NCBI RefSeq assembly: GCF_905220415.1
Contig: NC_059554.1
Span: 5,543,001 to 5,607,000 of the forward strand
Reading direction: 5' to 3'
Source: Colias croceus
Lineage: Eukaryota > Arthropoda > Insecta > Lepidoptera > Pieridae
Length of the DNA stretch: 64,000 nt
Shown here: positions 1 to 12,800 of the stretch, one piece after another
Numbering within the stretch: position 1 is the first letter of the stretch
How the letters are laid out: the number at the start of each line of letters is the position of its first letter
Program-made: the position numbers and the translations under genes
Notes under the pieces: generated by a model
The model's input: only the letters and a program-made list of their open reading frames with translations
The model's database searches: none
Told to the model about the DNA's origin: nothing

Positions 1-410
1 CTATTAAAAACTCGAATTTCTTTTACCCGAATCTTAAAACCCCGAAAACGGTTGTTAGAACTTTTAATAGACAGATGTAATGAATGACAAATTTTTAAAA
101 TTCCTTTTTTAATTGCCCAGATGAATCGATTTCCAGATGCACCAAAACCAGATTTTTAAAAAGTATTTTTTTGTTTCTCGTATTCTCGTAATACAGATCT
201 CATTATACCAGATTCTCCGAATACTTTTTTTTGTTTCCCATCGTACCATTTCCCAAATAAACTATTGCCAAATTTTCATAATCTTTTTATTTGGTTCCCA
301 TATAATCGTATAACAGATAAACTATTGCCAGATTTTCATAATCTTTTTATTTGATTTCCATACAATCGTGATTATACCTTTACTATCGACTGAAAATAAA
401 CATTGTCAGT
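1..410 (-). repeat. Degenerate word array, left arm of a composite repeat
   Basis: Read on the minus strand this block is a run of related short words (ATCTGG, TTATCTG, ATTCGGG, TTTTAAAAATCTGG). The same vocabulary appears on the plus strand at 742-1085, so the two blocks form inverted but not strictly colinear arms around the central tandem units. It touches the window edge, so its true end is not seen. Calling it part of a foldback-like element is inference; I recognise no named family. Confidence 0.55.
61..370. repeat. 60-bp tandem repeat, about five decaying copies
   Basis: Successive 60-base blocks starting at 61, 121, 181, 241 and 301 align without gaps. The last two (241 and 301) are most alike, sharing ATAAACTATTGCCA, ATTTTCATAATCTTTTTATT and a TTCCCAT-like end, and earlier copies are progressively more diverged. 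The array lies inside the left arm of the composite repeat. Confidence 0.75.
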
Positions 411-420
411 AAGTAAGTTT

Positions 421-741
421 ATTGTTTTACTTGTCCATTACAGACCGGTTTTAGTGTCAAAGTCGACTCAGTAGGTTAGGTTTGAACTACGACCCCCACG
501 CTAGAACTGACTCGCTATTGTTTTACTTGCCCATTACAGAAAGGTTTAAGTGTCAAATTCGACTCAGTAGGTTAGGTTAGGTTTGAACTGTGACCCCCCA
601 TGCACGAGCCGAGCGAGCGAAGCGAGCGTGCCGCGGCAGCGGCCGGCGAGTGCCAGAACCGACTCGCTATTGTTTTACTTGCCCATTACAGAAAGGTTAA
701 AGTGTTAAAATCTAGGTTAGGTTAGGTTCGTGCTGCGACCC
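421..741 (+). repeat. Three-copy tandem unit with GGTTAGG words
   Basis: Three copies begin at 421, 517 and 669 with ATTGTTTTACTTGYCCATTA, continue through CAGAAAGGTT..AGTGT, and reach a GTTAGGTTAGGTT stretch and then GACCCCC. Copies 1 and 2 also share the end GAACYGACTCGCT. Spacing is 96 and then 152 bp because copy 2 carries a GC-rich insert. TTAGG is the insect telomere word, but only two or three units occur in a row, so this is not a telomere. Confidence 0.75.
599..655. other. CpG-rich insert within repeat copy 2
   Basis: This stretch of more than 50 bp is made of GAGCGAGCGAAGCGAGCG and GCCGCGGCAGCGGCCGGCG, in sharp contrast to the AT-rich surroundings. It is absent from the matching point of the first copy (near 497), so it was gained in copy 2 or lost from copy 1. 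No coding or RNA function is visible. Confidence 0.6.
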
Positions 742-1085
742 CCTGGAAGGATTTCGTTTCGCTGGATATCGTTTATTTGAATTTCAAAAATCTGGACATT
801 GTTTGTCTGGATATCAATTAACTGTATTTCAAAAATTTGTGTTTTAAAAATCTGGCTTTCGTGCATATGGATTACGGTCATCTGGATTTTGTGCATTTAG
901 ATTTCGTATGTCTGGAACTCATTCGTCTGGATTGTAAAACATCGTACAAATAAAGAAATGGGCAAATGAAATTCGGAGTTACGATTATTTGGCAAACAAA
1001 ACTTCGAAATTTTGAAATTCGGGGTTATGAAAAAATGTCCAAACGTTTTCTGGATTATGATATTCGGAATATTAAAATTCAAGAT
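742..1085 (+). repeat. Degenerate word array, right arm of a composite repeat
   Basis: The block is a ladder of related words on the plus strand: TCTGGATATCG, TCTGGATTTTGTGC, ATTTCAAAAATCTGG, AAATTCGGAGTTA and AAATTCGGGGTTATG, at roughly 16-20 base spacing. The vocabulary matches the reverse complement of 1-410. The 61-codon minus-strand open frame here is a by-product of the repeat and is not called. Confidence 0.55.
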
Positions 1086-4000
1086 TAAGATAGGTAACCC
1101 CCACCATCAAACAGATTGCCGACGCTTGTTAGCGCTCTAAAACGCGTTCTATCTAACAAAGCCCTTATTCCCAACCGGATATTATACGCTGACCGATGTA
1201 GCGCATAACATTGACACTGACTAATAGATCAGACGTGTCCTTGCGATAATTATAGTCGTGTTCCCGTATATCACTCGGCTACGGGCTTTGTGATGATCTT
1301 GACCATATAACATCGTAATGATCTGTGATTTTACTGCATCTATAACTTCGTAGTATAAGTGAACAAAGTGTAGGTACTATCAAAGAAGCATGTTCCAGGG
1401 ATTGCATTTGAGCGTTTTATCTTCATTCAATCTTTTTTACTAAAGACTGTCCGGAAAATTATGTTCACGTTGTGGCGACTAAATGTTAAAAATTAATACA
1501 TTTTAGTCACCAATCAATCAATCATTAAATGTATGTAGCAAATAATGTTGGAAATAAACGATTATTTATTTATTCTTTTCTTCTAAAAAAATTAACATTT
1601 AGTAGTTTTTTTGAAATACAAAACCACATTTACATTTGAATGATCTTAAAACGTAACAATACAATACCATAAATATAAAACTTCAAAACATGCCAAAGAT
1701 CGAAAAGTTTAGCTTCCTGTCCTTAAGTATTAAACATGTTCCATTGTATTTACGAAGGTCGAGTGTTTTCTCAGAGAACCGTTTGATACTATTGTATGTT
1801 TGGCTCACCGATTATACCCATGTCAACATTTTATCATAAATTCCGACAGAATTATTTATAACTGGCTTCTGTCGGGGTTATAACCGCTTTACAAGATCTT
1901 CGGGTGTATGAATTTCCCAAATATCACTGATAAAATCTTACCATTAAATCGGTCATGGGATTATTTTTGAAATGGGTAGGTAGTGTGACCGATTTGTGTA
2001 TTTTATGTCTCAATATTGATTTCAATACGTAGATATTTATTTAAGTTTGAAGAATATGATTGTATTTTTAAGACGTTTCAGTCCCCAAAAACCTGCAACC
2101 ATACAATTTATTGGATATTTAATAATTTGTATAAACTAGATAGGTACTCATTTTTAAATCCTTTAAAAATACTGTTTCTAGCATCGAGAATAATTAAAAA
2201 ACATCCGTTTTCTAAATATTTATTTTATTTCCAATATACAACAAAACTATCATTTTTCAAAAAATCTGTATTCCTATCGACTCTGAACTAATCCCAAAAG
2301 CGCTCATTCATCGTAAAAATAACAGGTCGTTAAGGTGACGTGGAGACATGGCGATACACACTTCATATCCGGAGGAAGTAGGCTAGCTAAATGATGGAGC
2401 ATTTTCCACTTCCTGTATCCATGTGGTGTAGCGGTGGAGCGACAATGTTTGGCGATGATTCATGCCTTCCTGCTCGTCTTGCCGAGACGTTGAAAGTCTC
2501 TGGATTAATGTTCTTGTCTTGGAACAAGGGATTATGTAACAGTGTAGAGCACGATTATTTAGAAGTCTAGAGTTTATAAACAATGTGAGCAAGCTGGAAA
2601 TCTTCTATAGGATTCAGACGAATCTTAGAGAATATTTTAATCGTAATTTAATGCGATGGTCGGTAATTGGGTTCGGAAAGTCATCGAGCAAAAACATGTA
2701 ATATCATAAAGAGTATTAATCTTTTTCTTTATTAATTAAACAATAAAGTCTTTAGGAAATAATTAAATTATATATTTTTGTCAAAACTATGTTGAAATAT
2801 ATAGCCCTCGGTTTTTATATAACTATGTATTTAGAGCATGTACGGCAATTTATGCTTTTGTGGTCGAGGCTTACAATTTGCCGAAGGGTATCCTCGACCC
2901 TTGATGTAGGTACGTATATGAGAAAACCATGGGCTGACTTATAATTTTGACGGTGCATTATATTTTTACATTAAATTGAAACAAAACGACAGTAAAAAAC
3001 AAATAATACAATAAAACAACGATATAGCGATATGAAATGTTTATTATAATTCTGGGGAATTGAAAACTCTATTCTATAATATAATCTGTTGAGACTATAA
3101 ACATTACTTTTATCTTTTTTTTTTGCCTTACTATTCATAACTTAAACAAGATTAACCTGAAACTATTATTATAATAAATATACATGTTCGCTTCGTTTAT
3201 TTTCTAAGCGTTTGAAGTGACGAGCTCGATTATCATTCACATTTAGTTCAAAATGTTCGCAAACTATGTTTATAATCACAACACCACCTTTGATGTTAAA
3301 TTACTTTATCGTGTCGAATACGTTCACTTGTATCAATAGAACAATGTAGAGTGGAATGTAAGATAATGCGATAGTTCCGCACAATAGCGCAGAGGTATTC
3401 GCAGAAGTTGTATTATATGGCCATCGCATGCCCACACTAGTTTCATACTCAATAATCACAGCACATACCTCTTAATTGTCGCTAGACTATTGGGCTGCTT
3501 GTACCTAAACTGCTCTATTGAAAACTACGCTTACATATTGTAAACTGGCACCGAGCCAGCAGATTATCCCTGCCTCCGTTGCAATATTTGTGTCTCACGT
3601 AGCCAGTACTATTCAGGCGATCGAAAAACTTTTCTAATATTCCTCTGGCTCTTTATGGAGATTCGCTTCTGATCAACAAGAATGCGCATCAATTTAATTG
3701 TTTTGAGGGCACGTAACTGACGAATGAAACTTTTGTGATGTTTCTATTATTTCAGTTTTATATTAAAAACAGTGTGTTATGGTCATCAAATTACTGAATT
3801 GTAAGTAATTTATTGCTTTGGACGACTATTATGTTGTGGTTTTATTGTGATAATGATAGCAAATCAATGTGATTGTTCTCTTTGGTTGTGAGCCCGTAAT
3901 TGGTAATACACTACTATAATGATTGACAAGGCTTATCTATTTATTTATAATCTCTATCAACGTAATAAATCTGTTACAAGGAATACCTATTGTTCATCAA

Positions 4001-5752
4001 TCGAGAGGATTCGAAGATCAATACTGATAGGTACTGAATGGATCCGTTAATTATTTATCCTTTAACAAACTACCACTAATTTGCAAGAGCTGAGGTAACG
4101 TCTGACCGTTTCGTAGACAAAAGGCACGTTAAACTCTAGCCAATTACCACTGGTAGTCACCGATAAGCCCAGTTGGAGGTCTTAAAGGGGACTTGAATAG
4201 ACAATTAATCTAACTCGCTTCAATAAATCAAGATGCAAACAATATAGGAGCGAGGCTATTATCACAAAGGCTATTGAATCGTTTTTAACGACACGACAGT
4301 GTGTAAGATTTACAGACTTTAAACTATCGTATACAGTTAACAGTAAGTAAGGTTTACTTCCAATATCCATGATTATGAGATGAGAAAACCTCAGATTTTG
4401 CTGAAAATTAAATATGAGCTGAACCTCTGAATAAACTATCTTATTCGATTGAATATAACAAGCAATAGTTGCCTAAATGCCCATCTAGAATATAGTAATC
4501 GTCCGCATTTATAACTAATTAATTACAGCTATTTTTTCTATTTTTCTCGCGCGCACGATTACATTTCAGCATATTTCGAAAACAGCATTAAACTAAATAA
4601 ATCATATCCAACACTTAATAAACATTTCGCGGAGACGCAAGGACAGCTAAATAATATATTTGCGCCACCATGCGTTAAACATTCAGTAGGATGCACTATA
4701 GGTGTTACGGCAGTTACAGTGCACAACAACTTCGTAATCAAATAACTAACTGAGAGCAAAGTTGTGATTTTGTTCCCGTATGAGAGCTCCTTGCACACGC
4801 CTTGAATCTCGATCACGGGAGGCTCTTGTTAGTGGAAATGTATGACTTTTGTTTCAGCCACTTCGTACTTTAGGACGTGTTTTCAAACGAAAATCTGTGT
4901 CTGTAATAATTGAGTCAGTATTTAAATTGTCGCAGTCAATTATAACGTATGAGTCCTTTACGGTATCACAGATAATAATTGCAGCACAGTGTAATTAAAA
5001 ACTTAACTCATCTCTAGTTTTCTAGAGACATTAATGGCAGAATTAAGTTACAGTATACTATGTTAATCTCTAGTTATCATATAAAATGGTAAAAATACGC
5101 ATTCAATGCAGCTAGATGATGAATATTATACATAAACGTAATATTATCATTGTTAATTTCTCCAATTCAGGCATGGTACATTCGCACCGCAGAAATATCA
5201 TCTGCAAACCTATCATCTAACTCAAATTTGAATATTATATGACACCTATTAACTATGAAGAATTTCACATTTAGGCTGGAGTTACTGCAGTGGAAATGGT
5301 TATGCCGACATTAATTTTAAGGTAATAATGTAAGGTTAGTCACTGTGGCATGGATGGCCCAGCTCGCGCCGAAAAGTGTTGACCTACTGTAAAAATATGT
5401 GTTGTTCTATACATGCAATTATTTTATAAATACATCCATGATGGTATTATTGTGATATTAGTAGTAAAATTTTATGTTTAGAGTTATAGTTTTCCAATTG
5501 TATCCCTACTGAATTCCTTGCATAGTCGCATTAAGTAAATTTTGCATATTTATGTAATTTTGGACATGCAACAATTATTAACTTGACTTGATAACCGCCA
5601 AAATGCCTGAGCAGTCACTCTATCAGTATTAACCGGCATACCCTACACAAATCACACTCCAGTTAAGTATCCTCATGGACCAAATGCATTCAACCATATT
5701 GTACGCAACAGATCGATACAAACAATCGAAACTGAAAGCTGAACAAGTCTAA
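1086..5752. other. AT-rich stretch without a supported gene
   Basis: Open frames of 60-91 codons occur (for example 2016-2291 and 4559-4816), but none shows a domain, biased composition or splice context, and several begin at non-ATG codons. The end of a LINE-like tail (GGAAATAAACGATTATTTATTTATT) is suggested near 1549-1575. Otherwise I see ordinary AT-rich non-coding DNA. Confidence 0.6.
1473..1512. repeat. Short imperfect stem-loop
   Basis: TGGCGACTAAATG at 1473-1485 pairs with CATTTTAGTCACCA at 1499-1512, with one mismatch and one extra base, around a 13-base AT loop. It could be the end of a small decayed inverted-repeat element or chance. Confidence 0.4.
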
Positions 5753-6010
5753 GGCTGGGAATAAACGACAGATTTTTTCATCCTATAATCAGACCCGATT
5801 GCTAAAATATACAGACCGCACCTACAGACAATCAAACTGGTATTAAGATCGTAAACGCCCTAGCGTTGTTTCCGATTCCGAGGTCCGATCCGATTATCGC
5901 ATCGCACGTAATGTTAAGTATTCGAAAGAATGACAAGAATGCCTCCAGATAGTTTGATGAGAAATCGTGTCAGACTATCCAATAAAAAAATCTGACGTTT
6001 ACTCCCAGCC
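5753..6010. mobile_element. Non-autonomous TIR element, PIF/Harbinger-like MITE
   Basis: The 258-bp element has terminal inverted repeats of about 28 bp: GGCTGGGAATAAACGACAGA at the left and the reverse complement GGCTGGGAGTAAACGTCAGA at the right, each continuing into a T-run. It is flanked by TAA at 5750-5752 and TAA at 6011-6013. A 3-bp TWA target duplication with G-rich termini is the PIF/Harbinger signature. There is no internal reading frame, so movement would need a transposase supplied from elsewhere. Superfamily is inferred from termini and duplication only. Confidence 0.8.
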
Positions 6011-6013
6011 TAA

Positions 6014-8875
6014 AGCATCACGTCATCGTGTGAGCGTTGACATGCGCCATGTGCCGTACAAGTCTGATATTAGCCGAAATGTAAATCCGTGCTGACAAGC
6101 GTGGATCAACCCTTATCCGTTTTCTGACTGATACGTTTTGCTGATGCATTCAAGGAAACCGTCTTTGTTTTGTTTTTGCAAGTATATAACAAATAAGTAA
6201 TATATAATAAGTAAGGATGTAGAGCTTATATGGTTAATACTGATTTGTAGATGTAAATTTCATAATTCTACATTGGAATCATATTTTGTCCACTTTTTCG
6301 CTACATCAATATCTTCAAACATACCTACATCCTAAGCCATTAGGTATGTTATTTTCACAACAGCTTGAATATTTTTTTTTTACAAAAAAAAAATATTAGA
6401 AAAAGATGTTTATAATATTCTAACAGCCAGCAGGTTTTATATAATAGGCACAAAACACAAATTTCATCTTGATGTGTCTGTTCACAAATAACTTGAATAC
6501 AAAACACGCTAACTAGACATCGTATCTCGCATCGAGATTCAACAGAGATTGCGCCATAAAATATATATTGATGCAGTGGTCATTGTTGTGGATTTATAAA
6601 GTAAACATCTCAAGAGCTGCCTTACACGGAGGGAGTGTACGTGACTCCTATACGATACAGTCGCTATTCAGTTCAAGCAAAAATACGACACCTCTATACT
6701 TATGTGGATATAATTTAGTACATTGTTAACATTCTGGTGTAGCTATCGTGTATAGAATTAGCTGTATTGTTTATTGGTTTTGACGTTTCGATGAAATATA
6801 TTAGAATTTAAGTTTAAATAAGTATTTGTAACATAGCTATGGAAAGACAGTGGAATAGCAGTATTCTTTAGTTTTACTATGTGTAGAACCATTCTTCCCA
6901 TTCCTCTGTACAGGTAATCCGAGCTTTCAGTTGAAAATGTTTACAACCTGGCATGGTAAAGCTGATCAACCACTTAGTCGCAAAGTAATTTGGCCAGTGT
7001 AACAGTTGTGAGTATTTGCACCTCGCTCCACAATACAACGTGTAGGTAACTTAAGTTTTATTTTCAATCGATAGACTTTTTTATGAAATATGTATGAAAT
7101 ACAAATTGCCTTCCTTATTTGTATAGAATAGCAAAATACTATGTAAATTACTGAAGTGTATCGAGATTATGGTAGCAAATAGAAGCGGAGCGTGGCCACA
7201 ATCGTGTACTTCCGACATTGATCTATTGAATCATTTCACACGATTGTGCCGGGATGATCTCGCAGTGGTCGCTCGTTTGTTAGGATTGTCTGGCGCCTCG
7301 CAGAACGTTCCAGAACCACGTGTAATGCCATTGTTCTATTAGTTTGCACCATGTGTTGCAATGCAGGCTTTCAGTGCTGAGAGAGATTAATGTGTACCAT
7401 TGTTTTGTTCGTTTTAAAAGCGCAAACAAAACGCATTCATTACAAATATTAATTCAACGTTTTTTCTCGAATCGCGAGCTGTAATTTAAATAGTTTCCCG
7501 CTGCAATTTATAAATAATGTATCGCTCGATTGCGTTACATGAATTCGTAACATGCTTTTATTTCATCATTTTTACTTTTACATTGATAAATATTTAATGC
7601 GTACATACTATTCAAAACGCCGAAGCGTCGGTGGAAAATCTAAAAATGTCCAGCTTCGTACCAAATTAACCGAGTCGACCTTTCGGAAAGCGAATTTAAA
7701 TTTTTCAGTGGACATAGTAAAAATGTTCGTGAAACAGCTAACCTCTTTGCGGGAGCGCAGGACATTCCCGTTTATTGGTACAATGAAATTAGCATAGTAA
7801 TGAAAAATATTGGCTGGTTGCGCCGGCCCTGTTCCCTCCGTGTCCGCACTCAATTTGCGAGTTGTTCGAATACGACAAATATTGCCTACTTTAGCTATAT
7901 TTATACTGGTAAATAAGTCGATTCTGTTCAGGGTTCCATATTTTGGTTCAAGATAGGCTCATCGAATGTTGTGGCATCTGTTTATTAATATAAGAAGAAA
8001 TGTTTTTCATTTTATAAAACAAAAATTGGTTTCTGACAAGCTTGTTTTGCACTTTATTGAGATGATTTTGGTATATTATTTTTTGTAAAACTTACTGCGT
8101 GTAACACACTATTAAAAAAGTATTTTTAACAGCACGACACCGTAATGCACACCGTAGATAAAACTGATGTTAACATGATTAAAATACACTCTTAAAGCGT
8201 AAACTGTTAAACGAAATTAAAAAAAGATATCTGAAGGCGATATTAAATTTAACATTCTCATCGTGTATGCAAAATGTACGGTTTGGAGCGTTTTACCGAT
8301 AATAATATGTATTCGCGCGTCGTGGAAGTAAAAAATTGTCACGTTCTTAAGCGAAGCCACGCATAAGCTGAGATTTGTTTAATGAACGAGTTTCATAAAA
8401 GCTATTTTGTATTGTAAACAAGAAATTCATTAGCCGGTACCCTTGTACGTGACTCGGTGATAAAATGGGAAGATGCTGTTTATGAGATTGTCGGGGTCGT
8501 AAATTATCAAACAAATTTCCCTATTTTAACACCTTTGCTGGATTTAAACGATTTCTGCTAAGATTAGCGCAACAACACTTTGTAAAAGGACACACGTAAA
8601 TAAGAATACGTATTTCGAACATAATATAATTCACTATGAAAGCATTTTATGACTTCCTAACAAATGACTTTTGATTGTAACGATGTACATATCTTCTTAC
8701 CTTTGACGATATTGGTCTTCGATTGAATTGCTATTACATAGATGGCAAATCAAGCATGAATCATCAATATGTAACAACAAATTTCTCCTTATTGATCATG
8801 GAATACTTTGCGAATACACTTAATATTAAAGTTGTTTATTGCTGATAAATAACTAGACGAAACAACTATAACGAA
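6014..8875. other. AT-rich stretch, no supported gene
   Basis: A T10/A10 near-palindrome lies at about 6369-6397 (AATATTTTTTTTTTAC then a run of A). The part from about 7190 to 7870 is GC-richer and has overlapping 81-codon frames on both strands (7552-7797 plus, 7608-7853 minus). Neither has a recognisable domain, so I do not call them. It could be a conserved non-coding block. Confidence 0.5.
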
Positions 8876-9103
8876 TCCTACAAATATTATAAATGCGAAA
8901 GTTTGTATGGATGTATGGATGTATGGATGTTTGTTACTCTTTCACGTAAAAAATACTGAACCGATTACAATGAAATTTAGCGCACATATAGAGGGTAACT
9001 TGGATTAACACAATATAGTTTTTATCCCCGAAATCCCACGGGAACGGGAACTATGCGGGTTTTCCTTTGCAAACGCGGGCGAAGCCGCGGGCGGAAATCT
9101 AGT
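8876..9103 (-). mobile_element. Lepidopteran short interspersed element, ACTAGATTTCCGCCC type
   Basis: Read on the minus strand it opens with ACTAGATTTCCGCCCGCGGC, continues through CCCGTTCCCGTGGGATTTC and AATCGGTTCAGTA, then has a CATCCATA microsatellite (three to four units) and the end TTTCGCATTTATAATATTTG. The copy at 55578-55791 is nearly the same. This is a repeat type seen across Lepidoptera. Related sequences have been described as Helitron-like or as RTE-dependent SINEs, and I cannot decide between them from sequence alone. There is no coding capacity. Confidence 0.75.
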
Positions 9104-9627
9104 AAGGAATCATATAAAGCGCTTCTAGACTAGAATATGATAAAAATATACTTTTCCAAACAAAAAATTTATTGTTTTCATTCATAAGATCAAGACGTTC
9201 ATAGGCAACCTATTTTTAATTACTGTTTTTCTTGCACAAATTAAATTTATAGCGAACCGAGTTGTGTTGCGGGGACCACGAAAAGATAAACATCGGGCCA
9301 GGCGAGAGCAATTAAAACTTTAACTTAACTTGTTAGCTAGATTCTAGAGGCCAAATAAGTGCAACGGAATACCTACTGGACCAATTAATTGTTAGGGACA
9401 ATCGATGAGCTCAGCTGTTTGCGATATGGCGATATAAATACATGTTACACAACGCCCAGGCTTAAACTTGCAATCTAGTTTAATACGTTTTATAGAGGGA
9501 AATAAACATACTAAAATTTAAGCTTCTATGCTGTTTTATCTATTGCCGCTTCTAAGGTTGAAATGTCTTCTCATTCTTGCTTCCCACAAATGCAGAGGCT
9601 TACGTGATTTTTTTTAAATATTTATCA

Positions 9628-9814
9628 CTACATAGTATAAAACAAAGTCGCATCCTCTTTCCCTATGTCCCTTTGTATGCTTAAATTTTTAAAACTACAC
9701 AACGGATTTTGATGCGGTTTTTTTTAATAGATAGAGTGATTCAAGAGGAAGGTTTTAGTATATAATTTATTAGGTTTTAGACAAAGCAGGCGATGCCGCA
9801 GGCGGTAAGCTAGT
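9628..9814 (-). mobile_element. Related short element, diverged copy
   Basis: On the minus strand it starts ACTAGCTTACCGCCTGCGGC and ends in the complement of AGTATAAAACAAAGTCGC. The core AACGGATTTTGATGCGGTTT, followed by AATAGATAGAGTGATTCAAG, is a typical lepidopteran repeat core. The copy at 14486-14640 shares the AGTATAAAACAAARTCGC end. Confidence 0.7.
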
Positions 9815-12800
9815 TTAAATAGAAAAAATTACTACTACTAACTACTAACCTAATATCGACAGTTAGAATAGTTAATACACATTTTCGGACTATCTATAGA
9901 GCAAAGTCATGTAAACTTTAGCGTCATAATAAAATAACTATAAATACTTAAGAAGAATTCTGAGAATTGATCATTAATACGAATTCTAAGAGACTAGAAC
10001 CCAAAGGTATGTCAATTAATGCTATAATTTTTTTCTTTGAACGTTAACGATGAAAATAATTTCTATACCGTTTAACCTTTACAAGTGTAGGTACTAAAAT
10101 TATTAAAAAGGTAATTTACCTAGAAATATTTTTTTCGGTACCTATATATAACAGAATTTTGACATTGATTGCCCAACTATGTACCTACTTTATAACCCTA
10201 CTTATATTTAATTGTTAGACCAAATTTTTGTACACAATTTTTAGAATATTCCTGTCACCTTAATCCTAAGCCTTGTTACCCAAATGGCCGAGAAACACCG
10301 ATTAGAGGGTTGACTTTGGAGCCAAGACAAGCCAAAATGTGGGTGACCCGAATATTTAAATCCGCTAAGACCCTTAAACAGAAAGGGTAAATGAAGAGAT
10401 TCGTTTTAGATACATTCTCCGCTAGAGTTTTACTGTGAATAAAGGAAAAATTACTATTTGAAAGAATAGAGATTTCACTTTTGAATAAAAGAGCCGTCAG
10501 TTATTCATTTTCATTTCATTCATTTATTAATTTATCACTATTTCTTTATATTTAGGTCGTCATAGAAATATTCCAAGTTCGATATCAAATGAAAACTTAA
10601 AAAAAATTATTTGAGTTTTCTAATAAAACTTTGTTATTTTAAAACTAAAAAGGCCGACCTAGGAGACTAAGCACTTAAGTAGGTAAATTTGTTTTTTTTT
10701 GTGTATTTTCAGTAATACAGAGAACACAATATGATGACTAGTATTTTTTATATACCTTTAGGTGGTAAGTAGCAAAGGAATAGCGTTTGCCTAGTGAACT
10801 AGTTTTTAAATAAAATTATAACACAGGAAAATTTAGCTTGCGTTCTACATAATAGCGATCGTATAACACCGTTTAAGCTTACAAGAGCAAATGTACCGGA
10901 TTCTTTTATAATAAAAAGATATAATGTAGTAGACATTATTACATCACGTTTTCTACTACCGCTCCCAATCTCAGATCTAGCTGCAACTGTAAGAACCGAA
11001 CATAATTCAAAGAAATCCCAGATTAAAAATCGCCGGTGGAGAGTTCTTGAATTTATTTTACGCGACGAAATTGCTGGCGGTTGGCCTTCCTTCCACACCG
11101 GCTTCCTTCTCAAGTATAAATAGCATGAAATTTCTCCGAGCCACTCCGATTTCATGAATTTTTGTAGCTTCATATTTCGTGACAAATAGTTAAGTGTAGC
11201 TTCCTCTTCCTGTTTTGAAATAGCTATTTTATACAGGTGGAAAATTGCAGCGGTAACTTATAAATTCGAGACCGTTTCAATGAAATGCAGCCCATATTAA
11301 TGTGTGCATTTATATCGTACGAAACCTTTACAGTACGGAAATAAATAACGTCTATTTTGACTATGTGTATGTTTTATTTCCATATCTTATTTGAATAGGT
11401 AATGAGCACAATGATGATTTGATTAATGGTACTTTAACAACAATTACCCTGAATGCGTAAAAATGCATTGTATTTTTGTATAAGTTATATTATGTGTTCT
11501 AGCCTATTAATAATTGCAAATTTCACAGAGCGTACAATTTGGGAACAAAAGACACAATGCTTGACTTGTTTGAGAGTGATCCTTTGTCGTCATGCTTATA
11601 TTCTTTTGATCTTAGTACTTTGATCACTATCTTTTCTCCTCACTACTATTTATACTCTTAATATTGCTATGAAAGTAAAGACAGACAGACTCAAATATCA
11701 TTGCAAGATATTTGCAACAATGAATAGGAGGTCGTAAACTCTTGAATGGAGCGTATCAGAAAATCACGATCTCAATTCGAAATACATAAGCCCGACGCGA
11801 TTACATAGTAAATCGGAACATTGTGCGAATGCTACATTCCGCGTTCAAAAATCAGTAGCCATGTAACGGTCGATTCGGATATAAATACAATTTAGCATGT
11901 ACAAGCGTAATTGTGGGGGCTGTGCAACCCACGTGACGCGCGTCCATAATTGATGAGCTGTATCACGCTGTTCCGGCATCACATCAGCATCCTTCACTTA
12001 ACGAATACGATGAAATAAATTATACAAAGCGGAATTCGCTAGCCGTTCGTACCGATCATTTTGTTTGGAATAAAATTATTTAACGCGGAAAACAATCCGG
12101 TTCAATACAATAAAATCATTAATTACACTGAGCCTGGTCTTAATGTCCCTTGACAAGTACCAATTATTCATTATTCCGTTCATTATCAACGTGGACCGTT
12201 TACGTGTTGATAAAATATATAAGTTATTGACCACATCGTGGGGGTTTCTTCTAGCTAAATTCTTTGGGTCTATTTTCGAATGTTCGAATTTCGAATTCGA
12301 ATTTCGAATGTTATAACTAGATCAAATAATACACTACTTTGAAAAATCAAATGGACTTTGTATTGATCTTCCGAAATACTTTTTGATAGCTCGCTATTTT
12401 GTGATCAATGGAAGTTCAGGAATTGATTAAAGTAATGGTTATGTATCTAAAGGTTGTACTAATTTATACATATAAAATACAAATTACGAAGCGCCTGGTC
12501 TGAAAAAGCTACTAAATCAGAAAATGGGTGACATTTTCGGAGAATCCAGCTTTCCAAATAATTATTCCTGCAATACTTTTTTAATTTGCAACAGTTCTTA
12601 GGTAGACTACCTACATGTATTTTAGGTAATTTTTTTTTAAGGTTTTAGCAAGCTTTCAAAGAGATTACGTAGTTTTACTATAAAACATGCATGCCTGCCA
12701 TTTGTTACATTTGTAGAACTACATTTTTAGGATTATTGCAGTATATATTTTATAGTGTTACATTAATGTTGAAGACATTAAAAGGAAAAGCACAACATGG

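Noticed and set aside
421..741. Interstitial telomere
   Set aside because: TTAGG occurs only two or three times in a row within a larger tandem unit, so it is not a telomeric array.
7552..7853. 81-codon frames on both strands
   Set aside because: Opposing open frames over the same bases with no recognised domain indicate composition rather than coding.
10799..11185. 128-codon minus-strand open frame
   Set aside because: No motif, no homologous feel and no splice or promoter context. Kept only as a note in the description of that stretch.
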